This document shows, in pieces, positions 25,815-35,155 of a stretch of DNA of 64,000 bases (positions are counted from its first letter, which is position 1; every line of letters starts with the position of its first letter). The stretch lies in contig NZ_JAJFOW010000010.1 of assembly GCF_020731285.1 (NCBI RefSeq), positions 1 to 64,000 on the forward strand, given 5' to 3'. A model generated the notes under the pieces. The model saw nothing but the letters and a program-made list of their open reading frames with translations. It did not search any database and was not told where the DNA came from. Source of the DNA: Cohnella baijiui (GTDB taxonomy: Bacteria; Bacillota; Bacilli; Paenibacillales; Paenibacillaceae). The position numbers and the translations under genes were made by a program.

Positions 25815-26376
25815 ATGGTTCGGCGTCTGGACGACGACGCGGGCTGCGGGACTGACCGCCTATCTGCTGCTGTTCGTTTCCACGGCGAGCGGCATTCTGA
25901 CGAGCATGCGCTTCGTCCGCCCCGAACGCCGCGCGGCGCTGCTGACGCTGCATCAATTCACTGGCTGGATCGGATTTCTGTTCGGCTTGCTGCACGGGTG
26001 CGTGCTGCTCTTCGACCGCTACGTGGGCTATCAACTGTACGAGCTGGCCATTCCGTTCGCCGCCCACGACCATCGGTTTTGGAACGGAATCGGCACGGTC
26101 GCCTGCTATTTATCGTTCGTTCTCGTGCTGAGCTCGGATTTGGTCAAGCGCATCGGCCGACGGGCATGGCGCGCGATCCATTTCCTCGCCTTCCCCGCCT
26201 ATGCGTTGGCGCTCATGCACGGCTTCGCGCTCGGAACGGATACGCGCATCCCGTGGGTGCAGGGCCTCTATGCGGCGACGGGTCTCGCCATCCTCGTCCT
26301 TTGCGGCTTTCGCTTCTCCGCGCGCGCCGTCCCGGACAAGAAGGCCGACGTCAGGCTGCCCTCCTCGCGTTCCTGA
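25798..26376 (+). CDS. Ferric-reductase-like heme membrane protein
   Basis: A 192-residue protein with about five or six transmembrane helices and the ferric reductase-like domain pattern. Paired His lie in separate helices (LHQFTGW, LLHGCVL, IHFLAFP, LMHGFAL) and would hold b-type hemes. There is no cytoplasmic FAD/NADPH domain, so electrons must come from another protein or quinol. GGGAGGAGGGG precedes the ATG, which lies inside the end of apbE. It ends at a strong bidirectional terminator. Confidence 0.8.
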   Translation: MSHWHEWFGVWTTTRAAGLTAYLLLFVSTASGILTSMRFVRPERRAALLTLHQFTGWIGFLFGLLHGCVLLFDRYVGYQLYELAIPFAAHDHRFWNGIGTVACYLSFVLVLSSDLVKRIGRRAWRAIHFLAFPAYALALMHGFALGTDTRIPWVQGLYAATGLAILVLCGFRFSARAVPDKKADVRLPSSRS

Positions 26377-26398
26377 CGCCGGCACGATCATTCGACAA

Positions 26399-26432
26399 GA
26401 CAAAGAGCAGCCCTCTCGGGCTGCTCTTTGTC
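26399..26432. terminator. Bidirectional terminator with 15-bp perfect stem
   Basis: The stem GACAAAGAGCAGCCC and its exact complement surround a TCTC loop. It lies between the ferric-reductase-like gene and the convergent phoU. CTTTGTC on each side gives weak T-tracts within the stem. Confidence 0.8.
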
Positions 26433-26464
26433 CGATTCGACGCCGCCCGCACGCCCGATGATCC

Positions 26465-27124
26465 TCAGGCGTTCAAGTCGGGCCTTGTTCCCGTCACGAG
26501 ATAGACGGTGCTCTCGCCGATGTTGGTGGCATGGTCTGCGATGCGCTCGATATAGCGCCCGACGAAGCTCAGCAGCATCGCCTGGGAGATCGCCTTCGGA
26601 TCTTCGGCCATGATCGTGAGCAGCTCGCGGATGATCTGGCTGTACAGCGCATCAACCAGGTCGTCGTCTTTGGACATCTTGTAAGCAAGATCGACGTTTT
26701 CCAAAATAAAGGACTGCACGGCGTCCCCGATCATCCCCTGCACGATCTCGCCCATTCGCGGCAGGTCGATCAGCGGTTTGATCAGCGTCTGCCCCTCCAG
26801 CCGCAGCACCACTTTGGCGATATCGACGGACAGGTCGCCCATCCGCTCCAGGTCCGAGGCGATCCGAAACGCCGCCAGGATACGGCGCAAATCCTTGGCG
26901 ACCGGCTGCTGCGTCGCGAGCAGCTTGGCCCCGAGGTCCGTCAGGCGCTCCTCGAGCTGGTTTAGCTCGAGATCGGCTTTTACGATCTTGCGCGCCTTAA
27001 AGGCGTTTAGACTTTCCAGCGCGTCCATCGCTTCGCCCAGCGCCCGCTCCACCCGGCCGCCCATCTCTGCCAGCAGCGCTTCCATTTCGCCCAGTCCGCG
27101 ATCGAACGATTTGCGTACGGTCAT
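26465..27124 (-). CDS. phoU: Phosphate signalling protein PhoU
   Basis: A 219-residue protein made of two related three-helix bundles, each with an E/D-rich metal motif: RIASDLERMGDLSVDI and RYIERIADHATNIGE. PhoU links the Pst transporter to the PhoR/PhoP system and limits phosphate uptake. It is last in the pstS-pstC-pstA-pstB-phoU order, 40 bp after pstB. Confidence 0.94.
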   Translation of the reverse strand: MTVRKSFDRGLGEMEALLAEMGGRVERALGEAMDALESLNAFKARKIVKADLELNQLEERLTDLGAKLLATQQPVAKDLRRILAAFRIASDLERMGDLSVDIAKVVLRLEGQTLIKPLIDLPRMGEIVQGMIGDAVQSFILENVDLAYKMSKDDDLVDALYSQIIRELLTIMAEDPKAISQAMLLSFVGRYIERIADHATNIGESTVYLVTGTRPDLNA

Positions 27125-27164
27125 GGCTCTCTCCTCCCGCTCTCCTCGGTTCGCAGCGGCCCGA

Positions 27165-27920
27165 TCAACCGAACCGGCCGCTGATATAATCTTCTGTGCG
27201 CTGGTCCGTCGGATCGGAGAACAGCTTTTCCGTATCCGAGTACTCCACGACTTCCCCGTTCAGAAAGAAAACGGTCTGATGCGACACGCGCGCGGCTTGG
27301 TGCATGTTGTGCGTCACCATGACGATCGTGTATTTGTCCTTAAGCTCCTGCGCGAGCTCTTCGATCTTGAGCGTCGAGATCGGGTCGAGCGCCGACGTCG
27401 CCTCGTCCATGAGCAGGATGTCGGGACCGACCGCCAGCGCGCGGGCGATGCACATGCGCTGCTGCTGCCCGCCGGAGAGGCTGAGCGCGGACCGCTTGAG
27501 GTGATCCTTCACTTCGTCCCAAAGCGCGGCCGACCGCAGGCTCGTCTCGACGATTTCGTCGAGCTCCTGCTTTTTGCGGATGCCGTGAAGGCGCGGCCCG
27601 TAGGCGACGTTATCATAGATCGACTTGGGGAACGGATTCGGCTGTTGAAACACCATGCCGACCTTTTTGCGCAGCGTCTCCACATGCACGTCGCCCGAGT
27701 AGATGTCGGCGCCGCCAATCTCGATCTTCCCTTCGATCCGCGTGCCCTGGATCATGTCGTTCATCCGGTTCAGCGTGCGCAGCAGCGTCGATTTGCCGCA
27801 GCCGGACGGACCGATGAAGGCGGTGATCGCCCGCTGCGGCACCTCCATCGACACATTTTTAAGCGCGTGGAACGCGCCGTAGAACAAATTGAGCTTATCG
27901 ATCTCGATGATCGCTTGCAT
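27165..27920 (-). CDS. pstB: Phosphate ABC transporter ATP-binding protein
   Basis: A 251-residue ATPase with Walker [10 protein letters not shown], signature LSGGQQQRM, Walker [14 protein letters not shown] and H-loop [10 protein letters not shown]. The Walker B is followed by ATSALDP rather than the PTSALDP seen in most PstB. It powers the PstC-PstA channel. Confidence 0.95.
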   Translation of the reverse strand: MQAIIEIDKLNLFYGAFHALKNVSMEVPQRAITAFIGPSGCGKSTLLRTLNRMNDMIQGTRIEGKIEIGGADIYSGDVHVETLRKKVGMVFQQPNPFPKSIYDNVAYGPRLHGIRKKQELDEIVETSLRSAALWDEVKDHLKRSALSLSGGQQQRMCIARALAVGPDILLMDEATSALDPISTLKIEELAQELKDKYTIVMVTHNMHQAARVSHQTVFFLNGEVVEYSDTEKLFSDPTDQRTEDYISGRFG

Positions 27921-27965
27921 GACAGTTCCTCCCGTATCGTATAGATCGCGCTGGGCGCGTGCCGG

Positions 27966-28865
27966 CTACAGCTTGGTCTTGCGGTTGTTCAGCCAGAGCG
28001 GCACCCGGAAAATGACGTTGATGAGCAGGACGACGAAGATGAGGACGGCCGTCGCCTTTTGCGCGATCTCCCTCGCATCCGGCACGATCGCTTCGGACTG
28101 GACATACCAGAGATGGACGGCCAGCGTTTCGCCCGGGGAGAACAGATTGAAATCCCACATCGACCCGGACGTCGTTACCCCGGCGGTCAGGATGATGACG
28201 GCGCTCTCGCCGAACGCGCGTCCCGCGACGAGGCAGATGCCGGTGATGATGCCGTTCAGCGCGACCGGGATGAGCACGCGGCGGATTGTCTGGAGATGGG
28301 TGGAGCCGAGCGCGAACGAGGCATTCTTCATCTCGACCGGCACGGCGCGGATCGATTCCTCCGTTACCCGCGTGAGTACGGGCAAATTCAGAAACGCGAG
28401 GCTGACGGCACCGCCTAATATCGTTAGTCCGACCTGGAACATCTCGACGAACAGCGCGATGCCGAACAGGCCGAAGATGATCGAAGGGACGGACGACAGC
28501 CCCTCGACACAGATGCGGACGAGGCCGATCCACTTGTTGTCCGGCGCGAACTCCGCCAGATAGATGCCGGCTGCGAGACCAAGCGGAATGGAGATGACGA
28601 GAGAAAGGAACAGCACATAGAACGAGTTGAACAGCGCCGGTCCGATCCCGCCCCCTTCCTCGATCTCGCTGGGCAAGCCGTACAGGAAGTCCCATGTCAG
28701 CTTCGGCAGCCCTTTTTGCAGCAGCAGGAACAGCAATCCCAAAATAAAAACGATGACGCAGATGCCGACAAACCAGACAAAGCCGGTAAACAAGCGGTTA
28801 TAAAATGCCGAGGCGCCGCTGCGCTGTGCGAACGGATGCGCCGGGCTTTGGGAGGGTCCGGTCAT
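27966..28865 (-). CDS. pstA: Phosphate ABC transporter permease PstA
   Basis: A 299-residue permease with six predicted helices and the inner-membrane EAA-type loop near RVTEESIRAVPVEMKNASFALGSTHLQ. The first 35 residues form a polar extension. Its ATG overlaps the pstC stop as ATGA. Confidence 0.93.
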   Translation of the reverse strand: MTGPSQSPAHPFAQRSGASAFYNRLFTGFVWFVGICVIVFILGLLFLLLQKGLPKLTWDFLYGLPSEIEEGGGIGPALFNSFYVLFLSLVISIPLGLAAGIYLAEFAPDNKWIGLVRICVEGLSSVPSIIFGLFGIALFVEMFQVGLTILGGAVSLAFLNLPVLTRVTEESIRAVPVEMKNASFALGSTHLQTIRRVLIPVALNGIITGICLVAGRAFGESAVIILTAGVTTSGSMWDFNLFSPGETLAVHLWYVQSEAIVPDAREIAQKATAVLIFVVLLINVIFRVPLWLNNRKTKL

Positions 28866-29824
28866 GCGTGTCCCCCTCCTTTTCGCTGCAGAAAGCGCAT
28901 GACGACGATCATGAGCAGGGAGATGACGAGGAGCAGGAAGCCCATCATATACAAGGCGTAGTTCCAGGTGGAATCGAACTCGACGCTCGAAATTTGCATG
29001 ACGATGTTGCTCGTCAGGACGGCCGTCGGCTTGAACAGGCTGTCCGCGATCTGCGCGGTATTGCCGATAACCATGACGACGGCCATCGTCTCGCCGATGG
29101 CGCGCGCCATCCCGAGGATGACGGCATACATGATGCCTCGGCCGGCGGCGGGCAGTACGACGCGAACGATCGTCTGCAGACGGTTCGACCCGAGAGCGTA
29201 GGAGGCATCTCGGTATTTCTTGGGGACGGCCGTGATCGCATCGTCGCTGATGCGGCTAATTGTCGGCAGCACCATGATCGTGAGCACGATCGAAGCCGCG
29301 AGCAGGCCGTCCGCGAGTTCGTGTCCCGTCAGGTCGCGCAGCAGCGGCACGAGCAGCGTCATCCCTAGAAAGCCGTAGACGACGGACGGGATGCCGACGA
29401 GCAGGTCGAGGACCGGCCGCAGCAGGTTGCGCAGCCAGGCCGGCGTCATCTCCGCGAGGAAGATCGCGATAATGACGGAGAACGGCACCGAAAAAAGCAG
29501 CGTCAGCCCGGTCAGGGCGAATGTGCCGAAGATGAATAGCAGCGCTCCGTAGCGATCGTTCTCCGGATCCCAGTCGGTGGACAAAAAGAATTCCCGGAAC
29601 GAGACGTCTTGGAACGTCAGGACGCCGGTGCGGAACATGAAGAACAAAATGCTGAGCAGGATGAGGCAGACGAAAGCGGCTGCGGCGATGCAGGCGATTT
29701 TGAACGCGGAATTGAATACCCGGAGCCGCGCCTTGCGATCGAACGACGGACCGGATCCGGTTCGGAGGCTTGAGCCGAGCTCCGCGGCTGCCGAAGCCTG
29801 GCCGGATGGATGAAGATCTAGCAT
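28862..29824 (-). CDS. pstC: Phosphate ABC transporter permease PstC
   Basis: A 320-residue permease with six helices and EAA loop DDAITAVPKKYRDASYALGSNRLQTI. The frame is open further upstream, but the ATG at 29824 has AAGGAG nine bases before it and is chosen. It has a polar N-terminal extension of about 38 residues before the first helix. It partners PstA in the channel. Confidence 0.93.
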   Translation of the reverse strand: MLDLHPSGQASAAAELGSSLRTGSGPSFDRKARLRVFNSAFKIACIAAAAFVCLILLSILFFMFRTGVLTFQDVSFREFFLSTDWDPENDRYGALLFIFGTFALTGLTLLFSVPFSVIIAIFLAEMTPAWLRNLLRPVLDLLVGIPSVVYGFLGMTLLVPLLRDLTGHELADGLLAASIVLTIMVLPTISRISDDAITAVPKKYRDASYALGSNRLQTIVRVVLPAAGRGIMYAVILGMARAIGETMAVVMVIGNTAQIADSLFKPTAVLTSNIVMQISSVEFDSTWNYALYMMGFLLLVISLLMIVVMRFLQRKGGGHA

Positions 29825-29847
29825 GGACAAGGTCTCCTTTTCACGAA

Positions 29848-29892
29848 GAGAAGCCAGCTCGGCGCCGTGACGCTGAAGCCGGCTGGCTCTTC
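29848..29892 (-). promoter_or_regulatory. Hairpin between pstS and pstC
   Basis: On the minus strand, AGCCAGC...GGC pairs with GCC...AGCTGGCT, with only a weak T-tract (TTCTCTT). It probably acts as a partial terminator or RNA-stabilising stem that keeps pstS expression above the channel genes. Confidence 0.5.
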
Positions 29893-29923
29893 GATGATTC
29901 ATGGGGAGGCGCGGCGGCCCGCT

Positions 29924-30781
29924 TTATTTTTTCACGGCCGACAGCGGGATGAATTTCAGCTTCTTGAGCGAGCCTTGCTGGAACTTCTCGCTTTGGATGT
30001 ACTCGATGAACGCTTTGGTCGCGCCCGTCGGCTGACCCTTCGTCATGAAGTAGCCGATGCCCCATACCTTGTACGTGCCGTTCAGGACGTTCGCTTCGGT
30101 CGGCGCGACGTTGTTGATTTTCAGCGCCTTCATCTTGCTAGTGACGTACGGAAGGTCGATATAGCCGATCGCGTTCGGCGTCGATTCGACGGCTGTCTTC
30201 ATTTCGCCGCTCGAGCCGGTTTCCTTGTAGTTGTCGCCTTTGCTCATGAACTCTTTGCCGTCGAGCGCCTTCATTTGGAAGTTGACGCGCGTGCCGGAAC
30301 CGAACTTACGGTTGACGACAACGATATTCGCGTCATCGCCGCCGACGTCCTTCCAGTTCGTGATCTTGCCGGAGAAGATGTCTTGCAGCTGCTTCGTCGT
30401 CAGGCTGTCGACCTTGACGTCCTTGTGGACGATGGCGGAGAATACGGTCACGGCGACCGGATTGGCCACTTGGCCGTCGAATTTCTTAAAGCCCGGCACG
30501 TCGATGGAAGCGTCCCAGTCGACCGCGCCGATGTCGGCTATGCCTTTGCGGACGGATTGGGGACCCGTGATGGAGCCGGCGGCTGAAGCCGAGATCTTCA
30601 CTTTGGGATTGAGCTTTTGGAATTCGTTCTTCGCTTGCAGCGTCAGCGGCAGCAGCGCGGAAGAACCGTTGATGACGATATTGCCTTTGAGGCTGCTGGC
30701 GGCGCCGGCGGCGGACGCGCCAACCGCGGTCAGGGAGACCGCCAACGCGATCGTCGTAAGACTCTTAAACCATTTTTTCAT
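29924..30781 (-). CDS. pstS: Phosphate-binding protein PstS, without lipobox
   Basis: A 285-residue substrate-binding protein. A Sec signal peptide (MKKWFKSLTTIALAVSL to about ASAAGA) leads to the phosphate-binding fold with INGSSALLPL, SAAGSITGPQSVRKGIADIG and the KFGSGTR loop. Gram-positive PstS proteins are normally lipoproteins; this one has no Cys at the cleavage site and none in the whole protein. It should therefore be released or held by other contacts. It leads pstCAB-phoU and follows the propeller gene by 96 bp, with a 9-bp hairpin (30830-30850) between. Confidence 0.92.
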   Translation of the reverse strand: MKKWFKSLTTIALAVSLTAVGASAAGAASSLKGNIVINGSSALLPLTLQAKNEFQKLNPKVKISASAAGSITGPQSVRKGIADIGAVDWDASIDVPGFKKFDGQVANPVAVTVFSAIVHKDVKVDSLTTKQLQDIFSGKITNWKDVGGDDANIVVVNRKFGSGTRVNFQMKALDGKEFMSKGDNYKETGSSGEMKTAVESTPNAIGYIDLPYVTSKMKALKINNVAPTEANVLNGTYKVWGIGYFMTKGQPTGATKAFIEYIQSEKFQQGSLKKLKFIPLSAVKK

Positions 30782-30877
30782 CGGATAGAGACTCCTCTCA
30801 GTATCTGTGCTCGAAATGGGAGGCGGGCCGCCTTCTTCGCGGAAGAAGGCGAACCTCGCGTTGGTGCGGATGTACGA

Positions 30878-32278
30878 TTACTTGGTGATAGCCTTCCACT
30901 GCTCGCCGATGCGGGCGAATACTTGACCGCCGTTCTCGACCGCGATCTCGGAGCCGTTCGCGATGAAGCCGGAAACGTTGCCCGACAAATCGTACAGCTT
31001 CGTCTTGGCACCGGAAGCCGGATCGACTTCGTAGATCGCCGTTGCGCTGTCGCTAAGCTGCGTCAGGACGTACAGCTTGCCGCCCGACAGGACGATCTCC
31101 AGCACGTCGCCTTCAGCGAAGATCGCGGAGGCTTGACCGTCCGGGGTCAGGGCGACGACGCTCGAATTGCCGTCGGCTTCAGGAACGCTCACATAGAATG
31201 CTTTGCTGCCGTCGACGGATTGCAGGAACAGCTTGTCGTCGGACGCCGTCGTCAGCTTCACGGCCGCCGGCTTTTCAACGGATACGTCCACGAGGAACAC
31301 TTGGCCGCCCGTGCCTGCAAAGTCGATCGATACTTTGTCTTCGTCGACATTGGTCGCGTCGCTCGTTACTTTGCCGAGCGCGGTAACGACGTAGACGAAT
31401 TTCTTGCCGTCCGGGGAGACGTGCAGATCCGACTTGTAGTCGACCTTGTCGTCCAGGATCGTCTTGATGGCGCCGCCGGCCGGATCGAGCTGCGCGATGA
31501 CCGTACCTTTGTCGCCTTGGAGGAAGTACAGCAGGCTGCTGTCCGCGGACCAAACGAGCTCCGCTTTGATGCTCGCGTCTTCGGTTGCTTTGGCGACTTG
31601 CTTCGAAGCCAGATCGACGATGTAAACCGCGCCAGTCGAGTCCGTATAGGCCGCTTTCGCGCCGTTCGGAGCGACGATCAGATCGGAACCGTCCTCGACC
31701 TTAAGCAGCTCGCTCGATTTGCCGGTCTTGGCGTCCACCAGGTAATCCGTGCGGGATTCGCCCGACGGGACGGAGACGAGAATCAGACCCGGACGTACGA
31801 AGCGCGGATTTTCGGCGCCGGCGAGCAGCTTGATCGTGCTGATCGCGATTTGGCCGCCGGAAGTCGACAGCGTGCCGCCCAGACCTTGCACAAGCGGACG
31901 GACCGCGATGAACGCCGTTCCGTTCACGCCTTTGACCGGTTGGCTCAGGCTGACCGCGTTGCCGTCCACCTTGATTTGCTTGTCGCCTGCCTTGAGGTCG
32001 ACCGTATGGCCGTCCAGGGCGATCGTCGTAACGCCGTTTGCGACGGACAGCTTGGCGTTCAGCGCGGTCGCGATATCCCGTACGGCGACCAGCGTTTCGC
32101 CACCCAGCTTCACCGTGCGGATGGACGAGGCTTGATAATTGATGGAGAAGGTCGATTGCTGCACCTGAACCGCCGTGGCCTTCGTTGTCGTTGCGGCGGA
32201 TGCCGCGCTTACGAGCGATGTGCTGACGGCTGCCGCCAAAATCGTTGCTCCGATTGCTTTTTTCATGGACATTGGCAC
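30878..32278 (-). CDS. Secreted stalk-domain and beta-propeller protein
   Basis: A 466-residue exported protein. After a signal peptide (KKAIGATILAAAVSTSLVSAASA) comes a copper-amine-oxidase N-terminal-like stalk domain (about residues 45-150: ETLVAVRDIATALNAKL, TAFIAVRPLVQGLGG), then six or more WD40/TolB-like blade repeats to the end. It has no catalytic residues of amine oxidases. In Paenibacillaceae such stalk domains are common wall-associated modules. The GTG at 32278 has AAGGG seven bases upstream; ATGs at 32272 and 32266 are alternatives. It directly precedes pstS, so a phosphate-linked surface role is possible. Confidence 0.75.
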   Translation of the reverse strand: MPMSMKKAIGATILAAAVSTSLVSAASAATTTKATAVQVQQSTFSINYQASSIRTVKLGGETLVAVRDIATALNAKLSVANGVTTIALDGHTVDLKAGDKQIKVDGNAVSLSQPVKGVNGTAFIAVRPLVQGLGGTLSTSGGQIAISTIKLLAGAENPRFVRPGLILVSVPSGESRTDYLVDAKTGKSSELLKVEDGSDLIVAPNGAKAAYTDSTGAVYIVDLASKQVAKATEDASIKAELVWSADSSLLYFLQGDKGTVIAQLDPAGGAIKTILDDKVDYKSDLHVSPDGKKFVYVVTALGKVTSDATNVDEDKVSIDFAGTGGQVFLVDVSVEKPAAVKLTTASDDKLFLQSVDGSKAFYVSVPEADGNSSVVALTPDGQASAIFAEGDVLEIVLSGGKLYVLTQLSDSATAIYEVDPASGAKTKLYDLSGNVSGFIANGSEIAVENGGQVFARIGEQWKAITK

Positions 32279-32800
32279 CTAGTCACCCTTCTTTTATCAT
32301 TCTTTGGTCCCGATTCGGCATTGCGCAGATAGACCCGGTTTTTGCCGAACCGGCTTGCTCATTCAACCATTCGGTTCGAGCGGATGCGTCCGTTCGTCCG
32401 TCGCCGTTCCGCCTGCCCAATCCGTTCCGCGAGTCGCGATCCCTCCGAATCTCTCGTTGGTAGATTGTAAAATCGGCTCTTTACAAAGGTAATTATAAGA
32501 AGAGATTGTAAACCGGGATGATTGGCTATATTTTCTAGATGTAAATTTTTCCGTCCGTTTGCAATTGAAATCGAGACCGGGGTCGGTTGATCCCGCTTAT
32601 TCGAGGTACAATGCGCCCGGGCCTATGGTTGCGGGTATAGGGAGTGTCTAGCAATTTTGGGACGAGAACCGAGGAAGGTCCCGGGAGTGGGGGATTTGTA
32701 AAAGCCGTTTTTCGCGAGGGTAACCTTTCCATCGGAAACTTTTGACAGCCCATTGCGTTCTTAGGAAAGAGAGAAAAGAAGATGAAGCGAGGTGACACGG
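32279..32800. promoter_or_regulatory. Divergent promoter region with TTTACA motifs
   Basis: A 520-bp gap, AT-rich between about 32460 and 32550. On the minus strand TTTACA occurs at 32540-32545, 32507-32512 and 32466-32471, and a TATAAT lies at 32492-32497. TTGTAAA and TTTACAA form a 7-bp inverted repeat (32465-32486). The motif resembles the repeats used by PhoP, which would suit a Pho-controlled pst region, but the spacing is not the regular 11 bp. No gene is seen here. Confidence 0.4.
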
Positions 32801-33577
32801 ATGACGGAAACGGAACTTGCGGCGCGGAAGTTTCCGTCCGTTCGCCTCCAGATCGTTTGCGGGCTGCTGCTAACCGTTATGCTGGGGTGGATGTGGTGGG
32901 GGCCCGCGAAGGGGACGCCGCCTCCAATTCGGGATTTGCAAACGCCATTGTCGCTCGCGCAAGTCGAACCGGGCCCGGGATTGCTGCTGGTCGATCACCG
33001 CGGCGACGGCATGTGGGGCGTGCAAAGCTCGTATAGCTCCGATCTGGTCGGGGCTTTGGCGGTCGACCCGCTTTCCTATCCGGACCGGGCGCCGCGGCGC
33101 GGTGACGTCGTCTATTTCCGCCTGCCGGAGGCGGCACGGCCGAACGACGATTCGCCCGATCCGCCCGCATACGAGTTTGCCCGCGTCGTCGCATTGCCGG
33201 GAGAGACCTTACGCGTCCGGGACGGATAAATCGAGATCGACGGGCGCAGGCTGGATGCGTTTTACGGCCGGGTTCGAATAGGGGGGCAGACGGAACGGGA
33301 GTTTCTTCAAAACATGAATTTACCCGGATCCGGAGAGTGCGGCAAAGCTTGCATGGAAACCCATCGCTCTTACTTTCACCTGAATCTGGCGCCGACGAAG
33401 GTGCCGAACGGTTCTTACTTCGTCCTCGGGGATACGACGATGAGAAGCATCGACAGCCTCACGTTGGGCCCTTTGGCCGCCGACCGTATCATCGGCCGGG
33501 TCGTCGGCTCGACCGGGCGGCCGGATCGCGCCGATCAAAGCCGCAACGACCAGCTTGGATTGCACTTCAACCCATGA
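32801..33577 (+). pseudogene. Signal peptidase I-like gene with in-frame stop
   Basis: One continuous S26-type frame of 259 codons is interrupted by a single TAA at 33227-33229. The expected residue is Gln (CAA to TAA). N-terminal part: a transmembrane helix (VCGLLLTVMLGWMWW) and the box ARVVALPGETL. After the stop, still in frame: IEIDGRRLDAFYGR, then YFVLGDTTMRSIDSL and IIGRVVG, the C-terminal boxes of the family. The catalytic Ser-Met and the catalytic Lys (here Ala before RVV) are absent, so even the intact protein would not be a normal signal peptidase. GAGGTG precedes the ATG. Confidence 0.8.
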
Positions 33578-33759
33578 AAATCGTCAGATTGCTGCTTCCC
33601 CATTTTTCGAGTTGCCGCCCCATTCCTGTTCTAAACGCGCGATAAGCCCCTCTTTTTTCTCGCTCTCGTCACACGCATATGCGCGGCTTTGGGGGTCACC
33701 TTCTTACCGATTCTCGTACTAGTTTCGATTCTTGGTATGCATATCTTTGAATGCGCCAC

Positions 33760-34232
33760 ACGGGGCTCGCACGGCGTCTTTCGCACGATATCCCTTTCGC
33801 TCAGGACACGGGTCTCCCATGGCGGCTTTCGCACGATATCCCTTTCGCTCAGGTCGCGGGGCTCGCACGGCGGCTTTCGCACGATATCCCTTTCGCTCAG
33901 GACTCGGGGCTCGCATGGCGGCTTTCGCACGATATCCCTTTCGCTCAGGACAGCATCGTTATTTTGTTTCTCTTGTTCGAAGACGGGATTCGAAGTGTTT
34001 CCAAATGGAAAGGTCCCCTATGTGAAGAGGACTTCGTCCAAAAGGAAAGGAGACGCTTCGTCCCCTGAGCGAGAGGGATATCGTCTAAAAGGAAGTGAAA
34101 CACTTCGTCTCCTGAGCGAAAGGGATATCGTCTAAAAGGAAGAATAACGCTTCGTCCCCTGAGCGATGGGGATATCGTCCAAAAGGAAGTGAAACACTCG
34201 TCTTTCCTGAGCGACGGGGATATCGTGCAAAT
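33760..34232. repeat. 48-bp repeats, four direct then four inverted
   Basis: The 20-base core ACGATATCCCTTTCGCTCAG occurs at about 33785, 33833, 33881 and 33929 on the plus strand, 48 bp apart. Its complement occurs four times at about 34064, 34111, 34158 and 34206, 47-48 bp apart. The two blocks face each other across about 90 bp and could pair into a long stem. The first block also repeats GGGGCTCGCA-GGCGGCTTT between cores. The second uses a different linker (TAAAAGGAAGTGAAACACTTCG). The 48-bp period keeps several frames open, which produces false repeat peptides. Confidence 0.88.
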
Positions 34233-34330
34233 GTTCACTAGGAGGAGCCATAATTGAAGAGCCACCGGCCGCGAAGTCTCGAAGGAGACGTTCGCTGCGA
34301 GGCGGCCCTATCGTTACATCCCTACAGCAA

Positions 34331-35131
34331 TTATTGCGCGAAGCCGACCGTCCGCAGCCAGGAAGCGCACGTGTCGGGCCAGCCGTTCACGTGCTCGTCC
34401 GCCTCCGCCAAGCCGAGCCCGTGCCGGCCGTGCGCATAGACATGCAAGTCGAACGGCACCCGATGCTTGCTGAGCGCGGCGGCGAAGAGGAGGCTGTTCT
34501 CAACCGGCACGCCCCCGTCGTCGGACGTATGCCAGAGGAACGTCGGCGGCGTATCCGCCGTTACTTGCGTTTCGTTGCTGAGCAGTTCGACGAGTGCGGC
34601 GTCCGGCTCGTCTCCGAGCAGGTTGCTGCGAGAGCCTGCATGCGTATGCGGATCCTGCAGCGTCACCACCGGATAGCAGGCGATCAGCAGGTCCGGACGG
34701 CAGGAGACACGCTCGATCGGGTCTTCCGCATCCGCGCGGCCCGCGTCGTAGTGCGTGGCCGCCGTCGTGACTAGGTGTCCCCCGGCGGAGAAGCCAAGGA
34801 TGCCGATCCGCTTCGGATCGATGCCCCACTCGCCGGCCCGGCCGCGCACAGTCCGGATCGCCCGTTGGATATCGAGCAGCGGACTCGGGTGCCGGTACGG
34901 CGCCACCCGATAGCGCAGCACGAATGCCGAGATGCCGAGGCCGTTCAGCCAGCGGGCGATCGGAGCTCCCTCATGCTCGGCCCGCATGCCGTAGCCGCCG
35001 CCCGGTGCGACGATGACGGCCGCGCGTCCCTCTCCGTCCAGCAAATACGGTGTTAGCGCCGGACGATCTTCGTCGGTCCCGCCTGCCGCATGCGGCGCCC
35101 CCGCTTCCCACAACAGCCATTCTTTGTTCAT
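34331..35131 (-). CDS. Alpha/beta hydrolase, acetyl-xylan-esterase/lipase-like
   Basis: A 266-residue hydrolase without a signal peptide. It shows an oxyanion loop APGGGYGM, nucleophile Ser in LGFSAGGHL, Asp in WHTSDDGGVPVENS and His in YAHGRHGLGLA. This order fits the BD-FAE/Axe group that removes acetyl or feruloyl groups from plant sugars. It lies 24 bp after an AraC gene on the same strand and is probably controlled by it. Confidence 0.85.
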   Translation of the reverse strand: MNKEWLLWEAGAPHAAGGTDEDRPALTPYLLDGEGRAAVIVAPGGGYGMRAEHEGAPIARWLNGLGISAFVLRYRVAPYRHPSPLLDIQRAIRTVRGRAGEWGIDPKRIGILGFSAGGHLVTTAATHYDAGRADAEDPIERVSCRPDLLIACYPVVTLQDPHTHAGSRSNLLGDEPDAALVELLSNETQVTADTPPTFLWHTSDDGGVPVENSLLFAAALSKHRVPFDLHVYAHGRHGLGLAEADEHVNGWPDTCASWLRTVGFAQ

Positions 35132-35155
35132 CGAAATCCCTTTCCTTTCTATCGC

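Noticed and set aside
30617..32332. A 571-codon plus-strand frame
   Set aside because: It is antisense to the propeller gene and pstS, and its residues are Arg-rich, as is usual for shadows.
33760..34232. CRISPR array
   Set aside because: The segments between cores are similar to each other, the core changes orientation midway, and no cas gene is near.
33631..34265. Proteins made of 16-residue repeats
   Set aside because: The 48-bp DNA repeat is a multiple of three, so several frames stay open at once on both strands. None has a ribosome site.
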